From Ureibacillus sinduriensis BLB-1 = JCM 15800 (GTDB taxonomy: Bacteria; Bacillota; Bacilli; Bacillales_A; Planococcaceae), in assembly GCF_000772955.1 (NCBI RefSeq), contig NZ_JPVO01000034.1, forward strand, positions 1 to 45,068: 45,068 bases of DNA. The letters run 5' to 3'. The position numbers were made by a program, and so were the translations under genes. The stretch's first letter is position 1; each line of letters begins with the position of its first letter. Positions 17,166-26,134 of the stretch are shown here, one piece after another. Under the pieces are notes generated by a model, which saw only the letters and a program-made list of their open reading frames with translations, did not search any database and was not told where the DNA came from.

Positions 17166-19829
17166 TTGAAGAAAAAAGGGAGAAAGCTACTGACGTATTT
17201 TTTAGTGATGATTTTTACCATGGTTCTTCTAACCGGCACCAAAATGCCGTTCAGCAATGCTTCAGCATCAGAGCTTGTTTCACTGAAAGAAGTCTATAAA
17301 GACTATTTCCTTATTGGCAATACTGTAAACCCTGCCGACTTAACCAATACAGCGAAGTATGAATTTATGAAGTTCCACTATAACGCATTGACTCCTGAAA
17401 ACGCTACAAAGCCGGACTCCATATGGCGCGATTCAACTAGTGATCCTTCATTTCCATCAGCCGACAACATGTTAACTCAAGTCAAAGCTGACGGTTTCTA
17501 TACGGTTGGACATACCTTGGCGTGGCATAATCAGTCATCTGGCTGGCCTCAGAGCGGTTTGAATTACACGGAGGCAAGAGAAAGCTTGAAAAAGTATATT
17601 TCAACAATCGCCGGCCATTATAGTCAGGATCCTTATAAACTCGACGCCTGGGATGTTGTCAATGAAGCAATGAGGGATAATCCAAATAATCCGACTGACT
17701 GGCGGAACGCGCTTCGCTCCGACATCAATCCAATAGAAAGACCGTCGAGATGGTTCGAGGCCTACGCTAATGGTGGAAACGGTTGGGATTATATCTATGA
17801 TGCCTTTTTGTTTGCACGTGAGGCTGCCCCTAATGCCAAACTGTACTATAACGATTTTAATGATGAAGAGCTCCCCAACAAAGCAATCGCGATTGCCTCA
17901 ATGGTCAATGAGCTTAATGAAAGATATGCAAATGAACACCCTGAAGCAAACGGCAGGAAACTGATCGAGGGCATTGGGATACAGGGGCATTATAACCTCA
18001 GACTAAATGTAGATAATCTAGAAAAAGTTTTAAAGATATATAGTGAAACTGGGGTGGATATTAGTGTAACCGAACTAGATGTACAATTTAACGGAACTTC
18101 AGCAGATGTTCCTCCTACTAAGGAGCAATTGAAGGAGCAGGCTGTGTTATACGCCAAGTTGTTTATGCTTTATAAGAAGTACTCCGATCATATTGAACGA
18201 GTTACTTTCTGGGGTGTAGCTGATAACAATAGCTGGCGCAGTACGGGTTACCCATTGCCTTTTGATGCCAGTCTTGCACCAAAAGAAGCTTATTGGGCTA
18301 TAGTAAATCCCGAGGCTTATCTCGGTCTCGATGAGTTGCCACCAAAGCTTACTTCGTTTGACTTCGGCGGCGATGTTTTCAATATCGCGGGCAAAACGGA
18401 GTTTGATGTTAACGTGCCTGAGGACATGTCAACTATTAACTTCACTTCTGCCAATATCGCACACGAATACCTAGACGATGAGGTTGATGTCAAGGTCACG
18501 CTCAACCCGTCAAACGGTGCAGTAAGTGCCGGGCAACCAGCCGTAGCGACAATAAAAATAGCCTGGAAGGATTCGCCTGATATATCGACAACGTATACGG
18601 TAAACTTCGGTCATATGACCGCTGAATGGGAAAGTGACCAAAACCATAAAGATACCGGCTATCGCTCATCCGTCACGATTCGATTTAGCGACGGGGAAAC
18701 CAAGCCTAGACTGTTCCAGGCATTCTATAATGATGGCGACGGTAAACCGGTAATGCTCAATAGTAAGGAATTCCAGCCATTACCAAAACATACAAGTGGC
18801 AAACTAACTATTCATACAGATATTAGTATAGATAATGATGATTTAAAAACAATGACGTTGAAGAAATCTCTTTGGAATCAGAATTGGGCACCAATTATTC
18901 CAGCGCGTGTTACAGATTTCAATGCTCCGGAAAATTTTTGGCAATTAGCCAAAACGATCGAATCCGGTAAGACTTATATCGTAGTCACTGTCGATTCAGG
19001 TTTGGCCTTAACCAATAAGAACGTACCGTCCGTCCAGACGAACGGTGATGTAAATAACGCAAAACGAGGGCTAGCAGGTACTCCTGTCACGATAGAAGAT
19101 GACGTCATTATAGCGCCGGAGCCGATCCAGGATAATATGAAATTTATATTTAATGAGAGAACAAGCCCGGATTCGGGACCATACACAATCGAGAATGGAT
19201 ACAAAGGGTACACTATGTTAAGTCTTGTTCACGGCGGACTTATCGCTCCTTCTATTTTGTGGAGGGATTTGAGCACTGACAATACGGCTCCTTTACGCAC
19301 AGATACAACGATTGGAGATAGTGCATTAGATCGGGCGATATGGTTTAACACGGGTATAGATCCAGATACAGGCGAGACAACACTATTTTCCTATACTGGC
19401 TCCAACAATTATACTTATGCGCTTCACGGAAACAAAGAAGGTTTCGTAGGTAAAGGCGGCACAGAACCACTGGAGAATTATGTAGCTGCTAATCGAGTTA
19501 AGCTGTATGAGTATGTGTCTGACTATTTAAACGAAGATTTAACAAGTCCAGGCACGGAGATCGTTCTCTCCCCAGATGCACGTATCGTGAGCAACCGCGA
19601 CGCCGATATTCCCGTTAAAGCGGATGTTCCTAATGGTGCCAAAGCGGTGTTGGAAAAGGACGGCATTTCAGTTGCGACCGCGACTTTTGAAAACGGTAAT
19701 GCGATAATCAGCGCTAAAGCCAGCGATATTGATGCAAGCTCGAATTATGCAATCGTTGTCTATGATCGATCCGATATACTTGGCGCGGCAATTCTCCCGG
19801 TAGTGGGTGTCGACAAAGTAACACCTTAG
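17166..19829 (+). CDS. Secreted GH10 endo-1,4-beta-xylanase, multidomain
   Basis: Extracellular xylan-degrading enzyme. I place the start at TTG 17166 (887 residues) because GGGAGG sits six bases upstream. It yields a KKKGRK n-region, a hydrophobic core and cleavage near SNASA. Upstream GTG and TTG starts are possible. The GH10 barrel spans about residues 35-385, with GHTLAWHNQ, the acid/base glutamate at about E167 (WDVVNEAM) and the nucleophile at about E304 (SVTELDVQF). About 500 further residues form beta-rich C-terminal modules, ending in an Ig-like segment; no SLH or LPXTG anchor is seen. Base composition is visibly richer in G and C than neighbours, suggesting acquisition from a different host. 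Confidence 0.85.
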   Translation: MKKKGRKLLTYFLVMIFTMVLLTGTKMPFSNASASELVSLKEVYKDYFLIGNTVNPADLTNTAKYEFMKFHYNALTPENATKPDSIWRDSTSDPSFPSADNMLTQVKADGFYTVGHTLAWHNQSSGWPQSGLNYTEARESLKKYISTIAGHYSQDPYKLDAWDVVNEAMRDNPNNPTDWRNALRSDINPIERPSRWFEAYANGGNGWDYIYDAFLFAREAAPNAKLYYNDFNDEELPNKAIAIASMVNELNERYANEHPEANGRKLIEGIGIQGHYNLRLNVDNLEKVLKIYSETGVDISVTELDVQFNGTSADVPPTKEQLKEQAVLYAKLFMLYKKYSDHIERVTFWGVADNNSWRSTGYPLPFDASLAPKEAYWAIVNPEAYLGLDELPPKLTSFDFGGDVFNIAGKTEFDVNVPEDMSTINFTSANIAHEYLDDEVDVKVTLNPSNGAVSAGQPAVATIKIAWKDSPDISTTYTVNFGHMTAEWESDQNHKDTGYRSSVTIRFSDGETKPRLFQAFYNDGDGKPVMLNSKEFQPLPKHTSGKLTIHTDISIDNDDLKTMTLKKSLWNQNWAPIIPARVTDFNAPENFWQLAKTIESGKTYIVVTVDSGLALTNKNVPSVQTNGDVNNAKRGLAGTPVTIEDDVIIAPEPIQDNMKFIFNERTSPDSGPYTIENGYKGYTMLSLVHGGLIAPSILWRDLSTDNTAPLRTDTTIGDSALDRAIWFNTGIDPDTGETTLFSYTGSNNYTYALHGNKEGFVGKGGTEPLENYVAANRVKLYEYVSDYLNEDLTSPGTEIVLSPDARIVSNRDADIPVKADVPNGAKAVLEKDGISVATATFENGNAIISAKASDIDASSNYAIVVYDRSDILGAAILPVVGVDKVTP

Positions 19830-19971
19830 TACAATACAGAGATGCAAAGGTAATGGGAATAGACATACAGCTTGAGTTGAAGTTAATTAATTATACTCAT
19901 GGCTCGACGCAAAGTTTACTGAAACATATTAACAGTGAACAACTTTCAAGACGTCTAGCAGGTGGGATTTC

Positions 19972-20005
19972 GGCACAATTCCTGAAAAGGAATTGTGCCT
20001 TCTTT
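19972..20005 (+). terminator. Palindromic terminator after xylanase
   Basis: GGCACAATTCC and GGAATTGTGCC form a perfect 11-bp stem around TGAAAA, followed by TTCTTTT. The same arms recur in the hairpin at 38436, so this is one copy of a dispersed palindrome family. Confidence 0.8.
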
Positions 20006-20032
20006 TGCAATTGGATCGTTTAATGGAACGAT

Positions 20033-20079
20033 AAAAAACCTAATGTCTCATTTTAATGCTGAGAAATTAGGTTTTTTTT
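20033..20079. terminator. Strong, probably bidirectional terminator
   Basis: AAAAAACCTAAT...TCTCA pairs with TGAGA...ATTAGGTTTTTT, giving a long stem with A-rich left and T-rich right flanks. It can stop transcription in both directions. Confidence 0.8.
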
Positions 20080-20141
20080 AATTTTATTTCCTTAATTTTG
20101 CACATCCGATTGATGTACCATTTATTTAACTTTTTTTGAAT

Positions 20142-20170
20142 TGAACCTATAATGAGTTGGCAATCGTCTA
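20142..20170 (+). promoter_or_regulatory. ECF-type promoter of sigma operon 1
   Basis: TGAACC (20142-20147) and CGTCTA (20165-20170) are 17 bases apart and match the Bacillus ECF consensus TGAAAC-N16/17-CGTC. It lies 40 bases before the sigma-factor start, as expected for autoregulation. The paralogous operon at 36989 has a matching element. Confidence 0.65.
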
Positions 20171-20210
20171 ATAGCAGAATTCAAAGTAGATTGAAAGAGA
20201 GGGTAGTAGA

Positions 20211-20738
20211 ATGGACAGAGAGGAAAAAGATTACGTATTAGAAAAAATAATGATCGAATATGGTAATGAGTTGGTACGGCTGGCCTTTTCTTATGTGAAG
20301 GATGCCGAGAGCGCTAAGGATCTCGTTCAAAATACGTTTATCAAATGTTACAAAAACCTTGATTCATATCGTTATGATGCACAGATTAAAACATGGCTCT
20401 ATCGTATCACCATTAACGAGTGTAAGGATTATTTGAAAAGTTGGAATTACAGAATGGTGCAGGTTAAAAGTTTTGTTAATGAGACAGCAAAGTCTATATT
20501 ACCATCAACAGAAAAAACAGTTATCGATAAATACAATAATGATGAAATAAAAGATACTATCTTCTCTCTTCCAAAGGTGTATCGGGAAGTAATTTATTTA
20601 TATTACTACGATTCATTAAAGGCAGAGGAAATTGCCGAAGTTTTGGATATTCCGGTTAATACGGTAAAAACTCGATTAAGAAGAGCAAAACACAGATTAG
20701 AGTTGATGATGAAGGAGGCAGAATTTAGTGGTAGATAA
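20211..20738 (+). CDS. ECF RNA polymerase sigma factor (copy 1)
   Basis: Group 4 (extracytoplasmic function) sigma factor, 175 residues. Region 2 spans about 10-80, with LVRLAFSYVKDAESAKDLVQNTF and the promoter-melting segment KTWLYRITINECKDYLKSW. Region 4 covers about 110-170, with LPKVYREVIYLYYYDSLKAEEIAEVL and a helix-turn-helix VNTVKTRLRRAK. ATG follows GAGAGGG. It overlaps the following LCP-domain gene by 11 bases, the usual sigma/anti-sigma arrangement. An ECF-like promoter 40 bases upstream suggests positive autoregulation. A paralogue with near-identical region 2 motifs lies at 37042, so the two may share target promoters. Confidence 0.9.
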   Translation: MDREEKDYVLEKIMIEYGNELVRLAFSYVKDAESAKDLVQNTFIKCYKNLDSYRYDAQIKTWLYRITINECKDYLKSWNYRMVQVKSFVNETAKSILPSTEKTVIDKYNNDEIKDTIFSLPKVYREVIYLYYYDSLKAEEIAEVLDIPVNTVKTRLRRAKHRLELMMKEAEFSGR

Positions 20739-21774
20739 ACGATTAAAAAAAGCGTTTTCCAATGTATCGGATCGAGAACTACAATTTACAAAAGAAAATC
20801 GTGATAGAGTATTTGAACAAATTCACAAAATAGATGAGAGTATTGATACACAAAAGAAGTCGCTTATTTCTGTTAAAAAACTCGCTCCCGTAACAGTGTC
20901 TTTATTAGTATTAGGTTTGTGTCTATTTTTGTTTATACCATCGTTGCTTTCTGGAGGCTTGACTAGAGAGTCGGGCAGCAGTGATTTCAATAAAGGACCT
21001 AGTACAAGTGTTGCAAGTGACTCAATAATTGAGGAAGATGATTTTTTCACTACTTTAATTACGGTAAAGTCGAAAGAGATGGAAAATCGAATCTATGTCA
21101 ATCTTTTACTTACTTATAATAAGGATAAAAAAATGATGAAAGTTGTTTCGCTACCTTATGATACATATGTACCGGTAGCGGAAAACGAAGATGGAACTAC
21201 TTTGTACGATAAATTATTACTTGCTTATAATTTTGGCGGTGCCGAAAATGTAAGCATCGCTGTTTCAAAACTATTAGATATGCCAATTGATTATTATGCT
21301 GTGGTTGATTTAGATACGATTTCAACGCTTATCAATTCTATGAATGGGATAGAGTACAACTTGCAAGAAGATACTCGGTTAAGAGCGATTACACAAGTGG
21401 CAGTTGAGTTTGAAAAAGGAACACATCATTTAAACGGTGAAGAATTTATAGCATTACTGATGAACGCCACTGAAGGAAACAACTTCTTAGGTGAAGAAGA
21501 TTTAGTTAATCTATTGAATACTGTATTGAATAAATTAGAAGACGAAATTCCACCAACACAATTAAAAGAACTGTTTACTCAAATAGAAGCCAATACTTCA
21601 CTGGATCATTTGTTAGACAATCATTTAGAAGTTAATTCTATAAAATCGGTATCCCTAATTGATGGAATGATATCAGACGCAGTAATAACAAGTAATACTG
21701 AAGGTAAACACATTTATAAGTTTGAGAAAGAATTTTTAAATTCAGTATCACGAGAGTTAACCATATTTAACTAA
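20728..21774 (+). CDS. Membrane anti-sigma/partner with LCP-like extracellular domain
   Basis: Probable regulator of the sigma factor encoded immediately upstream. The 348-residue protein has a short cytoplasmic N-terminus (about 1-50), one membrane helix (about 51-72) and an extracellular part resembling LytR-CpsA-Psr domains. LCP-like landmarks are SLPYDTYVPV (near 144-153), KLLLAYNFGGAENVSIAVSKLL and IDYYAVVDLDTISTLINSMNG. Canonical LCP enzymes have SIPRDT, with an arginine that binds pyrophosphate; here it is replaced (LPYDT). A sensor of lipid-linked cell-wall precursors rather than a transferase is therefore inferred. No zinc-finger anti-sigma motif is seen. GTG start with AAGGAGG upstream. 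Confidence 0.72.
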   Translation: MVDKRLKKAFSNVSDRELQFTKENRDRVFEQIHKIDESIDTQKKSLISVKKLAPVTVSLLVLGLCLFLFIPSLLSGGLTRESGSSDFNKGPSTSVASDSIIEEDDFFTTLITVKSKEMENRIYVNLLLTYNKDKKMMKVVSLPYDTYVPVAENEDGTTLYDKLLLAYNFGGAENVSIAVSKLLDMPIDYYAVVDLDTISTLINSMNGIEYNLQEDTRLRAITQVAVEFEKGTHHLNGEEFIALLMNATEGNNFLGEEDLVNLLNTVLNKLEDEIPPTQLKELFTQIEANTSLDHLLDNHLEVNSIKSVSLIDGMISDAVITSNTEGKHIYKFEKEFLNSVSRELTIFN

Positions 21775-22053
21775 GTGAAAAATAGAAATGACGGTATATT
21801 GGGCAAAACTAGCTAATAGATGCTAATGTTATTCCGCATTCGGGCGAAACCCTTGAAATCAATTTTGCTTTAACAGGATATATATTAAAGTTTATGTTGA
21901 ATTGGGAAGAAATGTACTTAAACTAACGGAGCAGGAGTAAGGAGGAGGGGATAATTGGAAAATTCCTTTCTGCTATTTCTGTTGTACAACTTGTGAAATT
22001 GAAAATACTTCCATATAATTGTTGTTGTATACAAATTTTGGGAGGTTAATATA

Positions 22054-22380
22054 TTGTCTTATTTTAATGAAATAATAAATTTGCTATCAGATGTTGATTC
22101 GCTTTGGATTTTGGTTGAATTATTATTTGTAACATCATGTATTTCAACAATAATATTTTTCTTAAACAGAAATGAATATATTTCATTTCTCTCAGCTGCA
22201 CCTATATTTTATATATTATCTAATTTACTTTTCTTTAAATCACATATACTACTTATCATCCTAGCTATGGCTGTTCAAGCGGTTATTATTAACATTAACT
22301 TTGTTCAAAAAATCCGAAATAGAAATACAAGTGTTGCAAGAGAAAAAAATGACATCTTAGAAAAGAAAATTCAAGAATGA
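22054..22380 (+). CDS. Small membrane protein of unknown function
   Basis: Not recognised. The 108-residue product starts with TTG behind GGGAGG at a good distance. It shows three predicted hydrophobic helices (about 17-37, 43-63 and 67-87) and a charged C-terminal tail ending KKIQE, rich in lysine, arginine and glutamate. No catalytic motif is visible. It stands alone between the sigma operon and the convergent metallopeptidase gene. Confidence 0.6.
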   Translation: MSYFNEIINLLSDVDSLWILVELLFVTSCISTIIFFLNRNEYISFLSAAPIFYILSNLLFFKSHILLIILAMAVQAVIININFVQKIRNRNTSVAREKNDILEKKIQE

Positions 22381-22606
22381 TTAAATGTTTTGATAAGAGA
22401 AAGATAATTCTTTTGTTGAATAAAAAAGCAGTAGATTTTCAACAATCGATCGCATTTTTTCAATTAGGCGATTGTCATTCTTCTTGTATAGGGCGGGTTG
22501 AACAGTATGTATAAAGCAATGAAGAGGTGAAAAGTTAAGTTCAGGGTAGGTAACTACGAGTATTACTGGAAAAAAACTATTTTAATTGCCTAAAGTACAA
22601 ATTGAT

Positions 22607-22635
22607 AAAATAAAAATACACCCAGAATTGGATGT
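22607..22635 (-). terminator. Terminator of the M1 peptidase gene
   Basis: Read on the minus strand, ACATCCA and TGGGTGT pair around a 4-base loop (one mismatch) and are followed by ATTTTTATTTT. It lies 12 bases past the peptidase stop. Confidence 0.65.
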
Positions 22636-22647
22636 CTTTTAATATTT

Positions 22648-24081
22648 TTATTCTATTAGTAAAAATTCCGTTAATACGTCATCATCATTTAATTTAAGAT
22701 AATACTTTAAAAACCGTGCAAACTCTTGTGTATCAACATCCTTGTACTTATAGAGAGTATAATATTTTTTCAGGAAGTCTTCGGCACTTTCTTTCCCTCC
22801 ATTAACACTGAACAAATTCCACAAATAAGCTGTTGATTTTCCGTAAATATAATTGCTTTGTTCAAAAATAGAATATTGATCTAACGGTAGGTTGACAGGT
22901 AAAGTTAAGTCTTTAAAAATTTCTATATCCAGGGTTGAGACATCTGTTTTTTCATAATCTGCATAAAATAGACTACTAGACAGTTCGGTGATTGCTTCAT
23001 CTAACCAGGCATCATGATAAGGATCATTACTAACAACCCCATAAAACCATTGATGTGCTATCTCATGAACTACCAAACGCTTTATGACCTCACTAGTAGT
23101 ATGAGTATTTGTTTTAAGAGAACCAACTGTTATGACTCCTGGGTACTCCATCCCTGTTTGATCAACTATAATATCCAATTGTTCATGGGGATAGGGACCA
23201 ATTTTTTCTTGAAAATATGTTAGGGCATTGCTTGCAATTTCTCCGATTTCTGTATATAACTTTGAATTATCATTCATCCCAAATATCCTTATATCAACAT
23301 TATCCATCTTTTTTTCGGTGAAATATGGGGTATTTAAGATTGCAATATAAAATTCTTTTACGTTACTAGCTCTTAATAAAGAATTACCCGGACTATTAAC
23401 TAATTCCTCATTACTTGTTGAGACAACAGTAAAATTCTCTGGAATATCATAAGTAATTTGAAAGTCGCTAAAAGCTGTATGATAAGTTTCTCCTTTGTTA
23501 AGATAATTTGCCTTATTCCAACCATCTTTGTATGTTGCAACCATAGGATACCATTGTGCCAAGTAATAATTTCCATTGTCTTCAGTAAACCTAAACCCTT
23601 CCTCTGGTAAAGTAAAATCATAACTAACTTCAACTTCAATCTCTTTATTTGGATAGAGCTTTTCGTCTAAAGGAACAGTAAGTGTGTCTTTATCAAGCGT
23701 AAACTTTCTTGATTCACCATTAATGGAAATATTATCAACATTCACTGTTGAGGGTTTTTGCAAGTAAGGTGAATTTTCTTTGGTAAAAATTTTTGGAATA
23801 AAATAGAAAACTATTTCATTCCACTCATCATTAGATATATTCGTTATAGAGCTAGTCGATTTAACATTGAACCTTCCTTCTAAATCCATTGTTAGTTGAA
23901 TTTCATATTTTGTATTAGTACCAAACGATGAATTTTTGGGCTTAAAAGAATTACTAACTTGGTTTGGGGATGTAGGCTTCTCTGGAATGGCTGGAGTGTT
24001 ATTCTTTATCAATACAGCCCCAATTAATAAAATAATAATTAAGCCTCCATATATTATTAATTTCTTTTGTATTTTCGCCAC
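22648..24081 (-). CDS. Membrane-anchored M1-family (gluzincin) metallopeptidase
   Basis: Zinc metallopeptidase of the M1 aminopeptidase type, tethered by an N-terminal membrane helix (about residues 8-25) with the catalytic part outside. The 477-residue protein carries HEIAH followed 18 residues later by the third zinc ligand in WLDEAI, the HExxH-x18-E pattern of M1. Upstream, the beta-sandwich domain contains YPMVATYKDGW. The GAMEN exopeptidase motif is not obvious; MEYPGVITVGS occupies that region, as in many bacterial M1-like proteins. It is shorter than classical PepN. Start is GTG with only a modest ribosome site (AAAGAG). It lies alone on the minus strand. Confidence 0.82.
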   Translation of the reverse strand: MAKIQKKLIIYGGLIIILLIGAVLIKNNTPAIPEKPTSPNQVSNSFKPKNSSFGTNTKYEIQLTMDLEGRFNVKSTSSITNISNDEWNEIVFYFIPKIFTKENSPYLQKPSTVNVDNISINGESRKFTLDKDTLTVPLDEKLYPNKEIEVEVSYDFTLPEEGFRFTEDNGNYYLAQWYPMVATYKDGWNKANYLNKGETYHTAFSDFQITYDIPENFTVVSTSNEELVNSPGNSLLRASNVKEFYIAILNTPYFTEKKMDNVDIRIFGMNDNSKLYTEIGEIASNALTYFQEKIGPYPHEQLDIIVDQTGMEYPGVITVGSLKTNTHTTSEVIKRLVVHEIAHQWFYGVVSNDPYHDAWLDEAITELSSSLFYADYEKTDVSTLDIEIFKDLTLPVNLPLDQYSIFEQSNYIYGKSTAYLWNLFSVNGGKESAEDFLKKYYTLYKYKDVDTQEFARFLKYYLKLNDDDVLTEFLLIE

Positions 24082-24441
24082 CTCTTTTTTATTCGTATTA
24101 ATATTAAACGTTCACCATATTTTGGTGAAATCCTTCTACGTCTTTTTTATGGTAAACTTTTTATGGGAAGGGGATAAGATTTAAGTTTCGATATTCTTGG
24201 ATTGAATTTTGTTCAAGTTATATAAATCCATTAAATGAATTATTTGACCATAATAGTATAGTTTAAATGTATTCTATAGGGTTTGTTGGGCAATTTTTTT
24301 GTATTCGTAGCTTGGCTTATACAACTTTAAAGAAAAAGTTGATGATGAGGTTACCAAAAAGTAATGAGGCTTTTAGCTATCTCGTTTTTATTTAATAAGC
24401 TTATATGAACACATAGAGTTAGTAGCAAGGGAGGCTAGAGA
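24082..24441. other. Divergent intergenic region
   Basis: About 360 bases between the minus-strand peptidase and the plus-strand membrane protein. No gene is seen. A short inverted repeat ACTTT/AAAGT near 24322-24340 and the ribosome site GGGAGG at 24430 are the only signals noted. Confidence 0.4.
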
Positions 24442-24774
24442 ATGAAAAAAATGTTGTTCTATTTACTATATTTTGTTGTAACAATGTTAGTTACTTATGC
24501 CCTCAATTGGATTTTAGTGCTTTTTATTGGAGGTGTCCGTTTTACTGCTGCCGAGGGTCCACCTGGAGATATTAGTTTAGTAGGCAAGCTTGTATTTAGT
24601 ATAGGTATACCGGTCTTTTATTTTATTGGTCTAATACTCGTATTCCTTTTTTATCGTTTTCTATTGAAACAGTTTGCAATTGAAATACATAAAACAATAC
24701 CAATTATTATTAATATCGTTGTTACTATTTATTTAATAATTAGCTTTTCTTATGTTGTATTTGATCTTTCTTAA
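24442..24774 (+). CDS. Small membrane protein of unknown function
   Basis: Not recognised. The 110-residue protein begins after an ideal GGGAGG site and has three hydrophobic helices (about 4-31, 50-73 and 85-107). A glycine/proline-containing extracellular or cytoplasmic loop (TAAEGPPGD) lies between the first two. No other motif is seen. It faces the MFS gene convergently, with no clear terminator between. Confidence 0.6.
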   Translation: MKKMLFYLLYFVVTMLVTYALNWILVLFIGGVRFTAAEGPPGDISLVGKLVFSIGIPVFYFIGLILVFLFYRFLLKQFAIEIHKTIPIIINIVVTIYLIISFSYVVFDLS

Positions 24775-24943
24775 TTTAGCTAGAAGGTGCAGTAGTTGAA
24801 AAGATACTAGAGTATAGTTATTCGCAATAACCTTGAAGAAATGTTTATTTGTCCCTTTCAGAGGTTGAAAATCTTTCTTACAAAATACTCATGCTGTATT
24901 ATTGAAGTCATATTGTGGCTCCATTAAAAACGTTTAAATACAA

Positions 24944-26134
24944 TCATGAGGGTTTGTTGTTTTTTAGTTGAATAAATGCAATACTCATCGCTAAAAGTAC
25001 AGCAAAACTAGCGAAAATAACAGCCGTCCATTTTAGTGCATACCATTCAGCTAAAAGTCCAATAACAATTGTAAATAGAACTTGCAGAATACTTTGAATT
25101 AAGTTTAAAACGCTACTAAAGCGTCCCATTACATCTGGATGTATCGTTGTTTGATAGAGTGTAGCAAATCCAGTGTTACTGAAAGCCATAAATATTCCTA
25201 ATGTGACGAAACATAGGACAGCTATGACATAAGAGTTCGCTAAATAAAAGCCTAAATAACTTAGCATGGAAAGAAGAAATCCGCCCTTTAGATAAACCAT
25301 GATGCTAAAAGTTTTTGCAAAAACAGTGGCCAAAAGCCCACCGGCAATTGCCCCAATTCCCGCAAAAGTCACGGTAAAACCATATAAACTTTCAGAAATT
25401 TCAAAGTGCGATAACAAAAACGTCATTTCCTGTGAATCTAATGCAAAAGCAATCATTAGTGCTATAGAATAGATCACGATTAATTGTGTAAAGCTATGAA
25501 GTTTTTTAGAGTAAGTGAGTATCATTTGCCAATCCTCTTTAATTGTCAGCAGGCTTATTTTTAATGATTGACTTGTATTCTTCTTATTTTCAGACGGAAG
25601 CAATGATAATAAATAGGCACAAACGAAAAATGTTACCCCATTCACCCACATGGCCACACTTATACTGAATGTTGCTAGAATAAGCCCTGCTAGTGCTGGA
25701 CCAATCATAAATGAACCTGAACTTAGTGTGGAATGAAGTGCATTAAATCGTTGTTTATGTTCTTCTAGTACATGCACCGATATTAAGTAGGTACTGCTTG
25801 GACCGAAAAAGGTACTCGCTATATTTGTAACACCCACCAAAGTATAAATAAGCCATAGTTGATCAGCAAAGGGCATGAGGAAAACTAAAATTCCTCGAAT
25901 CAAATCCGTTGTAACAACCGTTTTCTTTTTATTCCAACGATCGATAAAAGATCCGACAAAAATATTGCAAATGAATCGAACAATTGGTCCGATAATATAT
26001 AAACCAGCAATTGCCGCAGGTGAATGTGTTAAATTCCAGATCATCACGTTTAAAGCAATTAAGTAAATCCAGTTGCCTAATTGTGAAACACCTAAACCTG
26101 TTAATAAATACACATATTGCTTCGACCACTTCAT
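24944..26134 (-). CDS. MFS transporter, MefA-like efflux type
   Basis: Major facilitator superfamily protein of 396 residues with about 12 hydrophobic spans, of the MFS_3/macrolide-efflux-like kind. The A-motif region between helices 2 and 3 reads GSFIDRWNKKK, and the proton-antiport motif is replaced by SSTYLISVHVLEEHKQRFNALHSTLSSGS. Its ATG overlaps the stop of the HTH-TPR regulator gene by 4 bases (ATGA), so the two are translated together. Exporters coupled to RRNPP-type regulators often handle peptides, antimicrobials or signals; the substrate here is unknown. The final residues are hydrophilic and show no special motif. Confidence 0.83.
   Translation of the reverse strand: MKWSKQYVYLLTGLGVSQLGNWIYLIALNVMIWNLTHSPAAIAGLYIIGPIVRFICNIFVGSFIDRWNKKKTVVTTDLIRGILVFLMPFADQLWLIYTLVGVTNIASTFFGPSSTYLISVHVLEEHKQRFNALHSTLSSGSFMIGPALAGLILATFSISVAMWVNGVTFFVCAYLLSLLPSENKKNTSQSLKISLLTIKEDWQMILTYSKKLHSFTQLIVIYSIALMIAFALDSQEMTFLLSHFEISESLYGFTVTFAGIGAIAGGLLATVFAKTFSIMVYLKGGFLLSMLSYLGFYLANSYVIAVLCFVTLGIFMAFSNTGFATLYQTTIHPDVMGRFSSVLNLIQSILQVLFTIVIGLLAEWYALKWTAVIFASFAVLLAMSIAFIQLKNNKPS

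Larger units (their letters stand above)
19830..20141. other. Intergenic stretch with two terminators
   Basis: Between the xylanase and the ECF promoter I see no gene. It holds two strong hairpins (19972 and 20033) that should isolate the xylanase from the sigma-factor operon. Confidence 0.6.
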
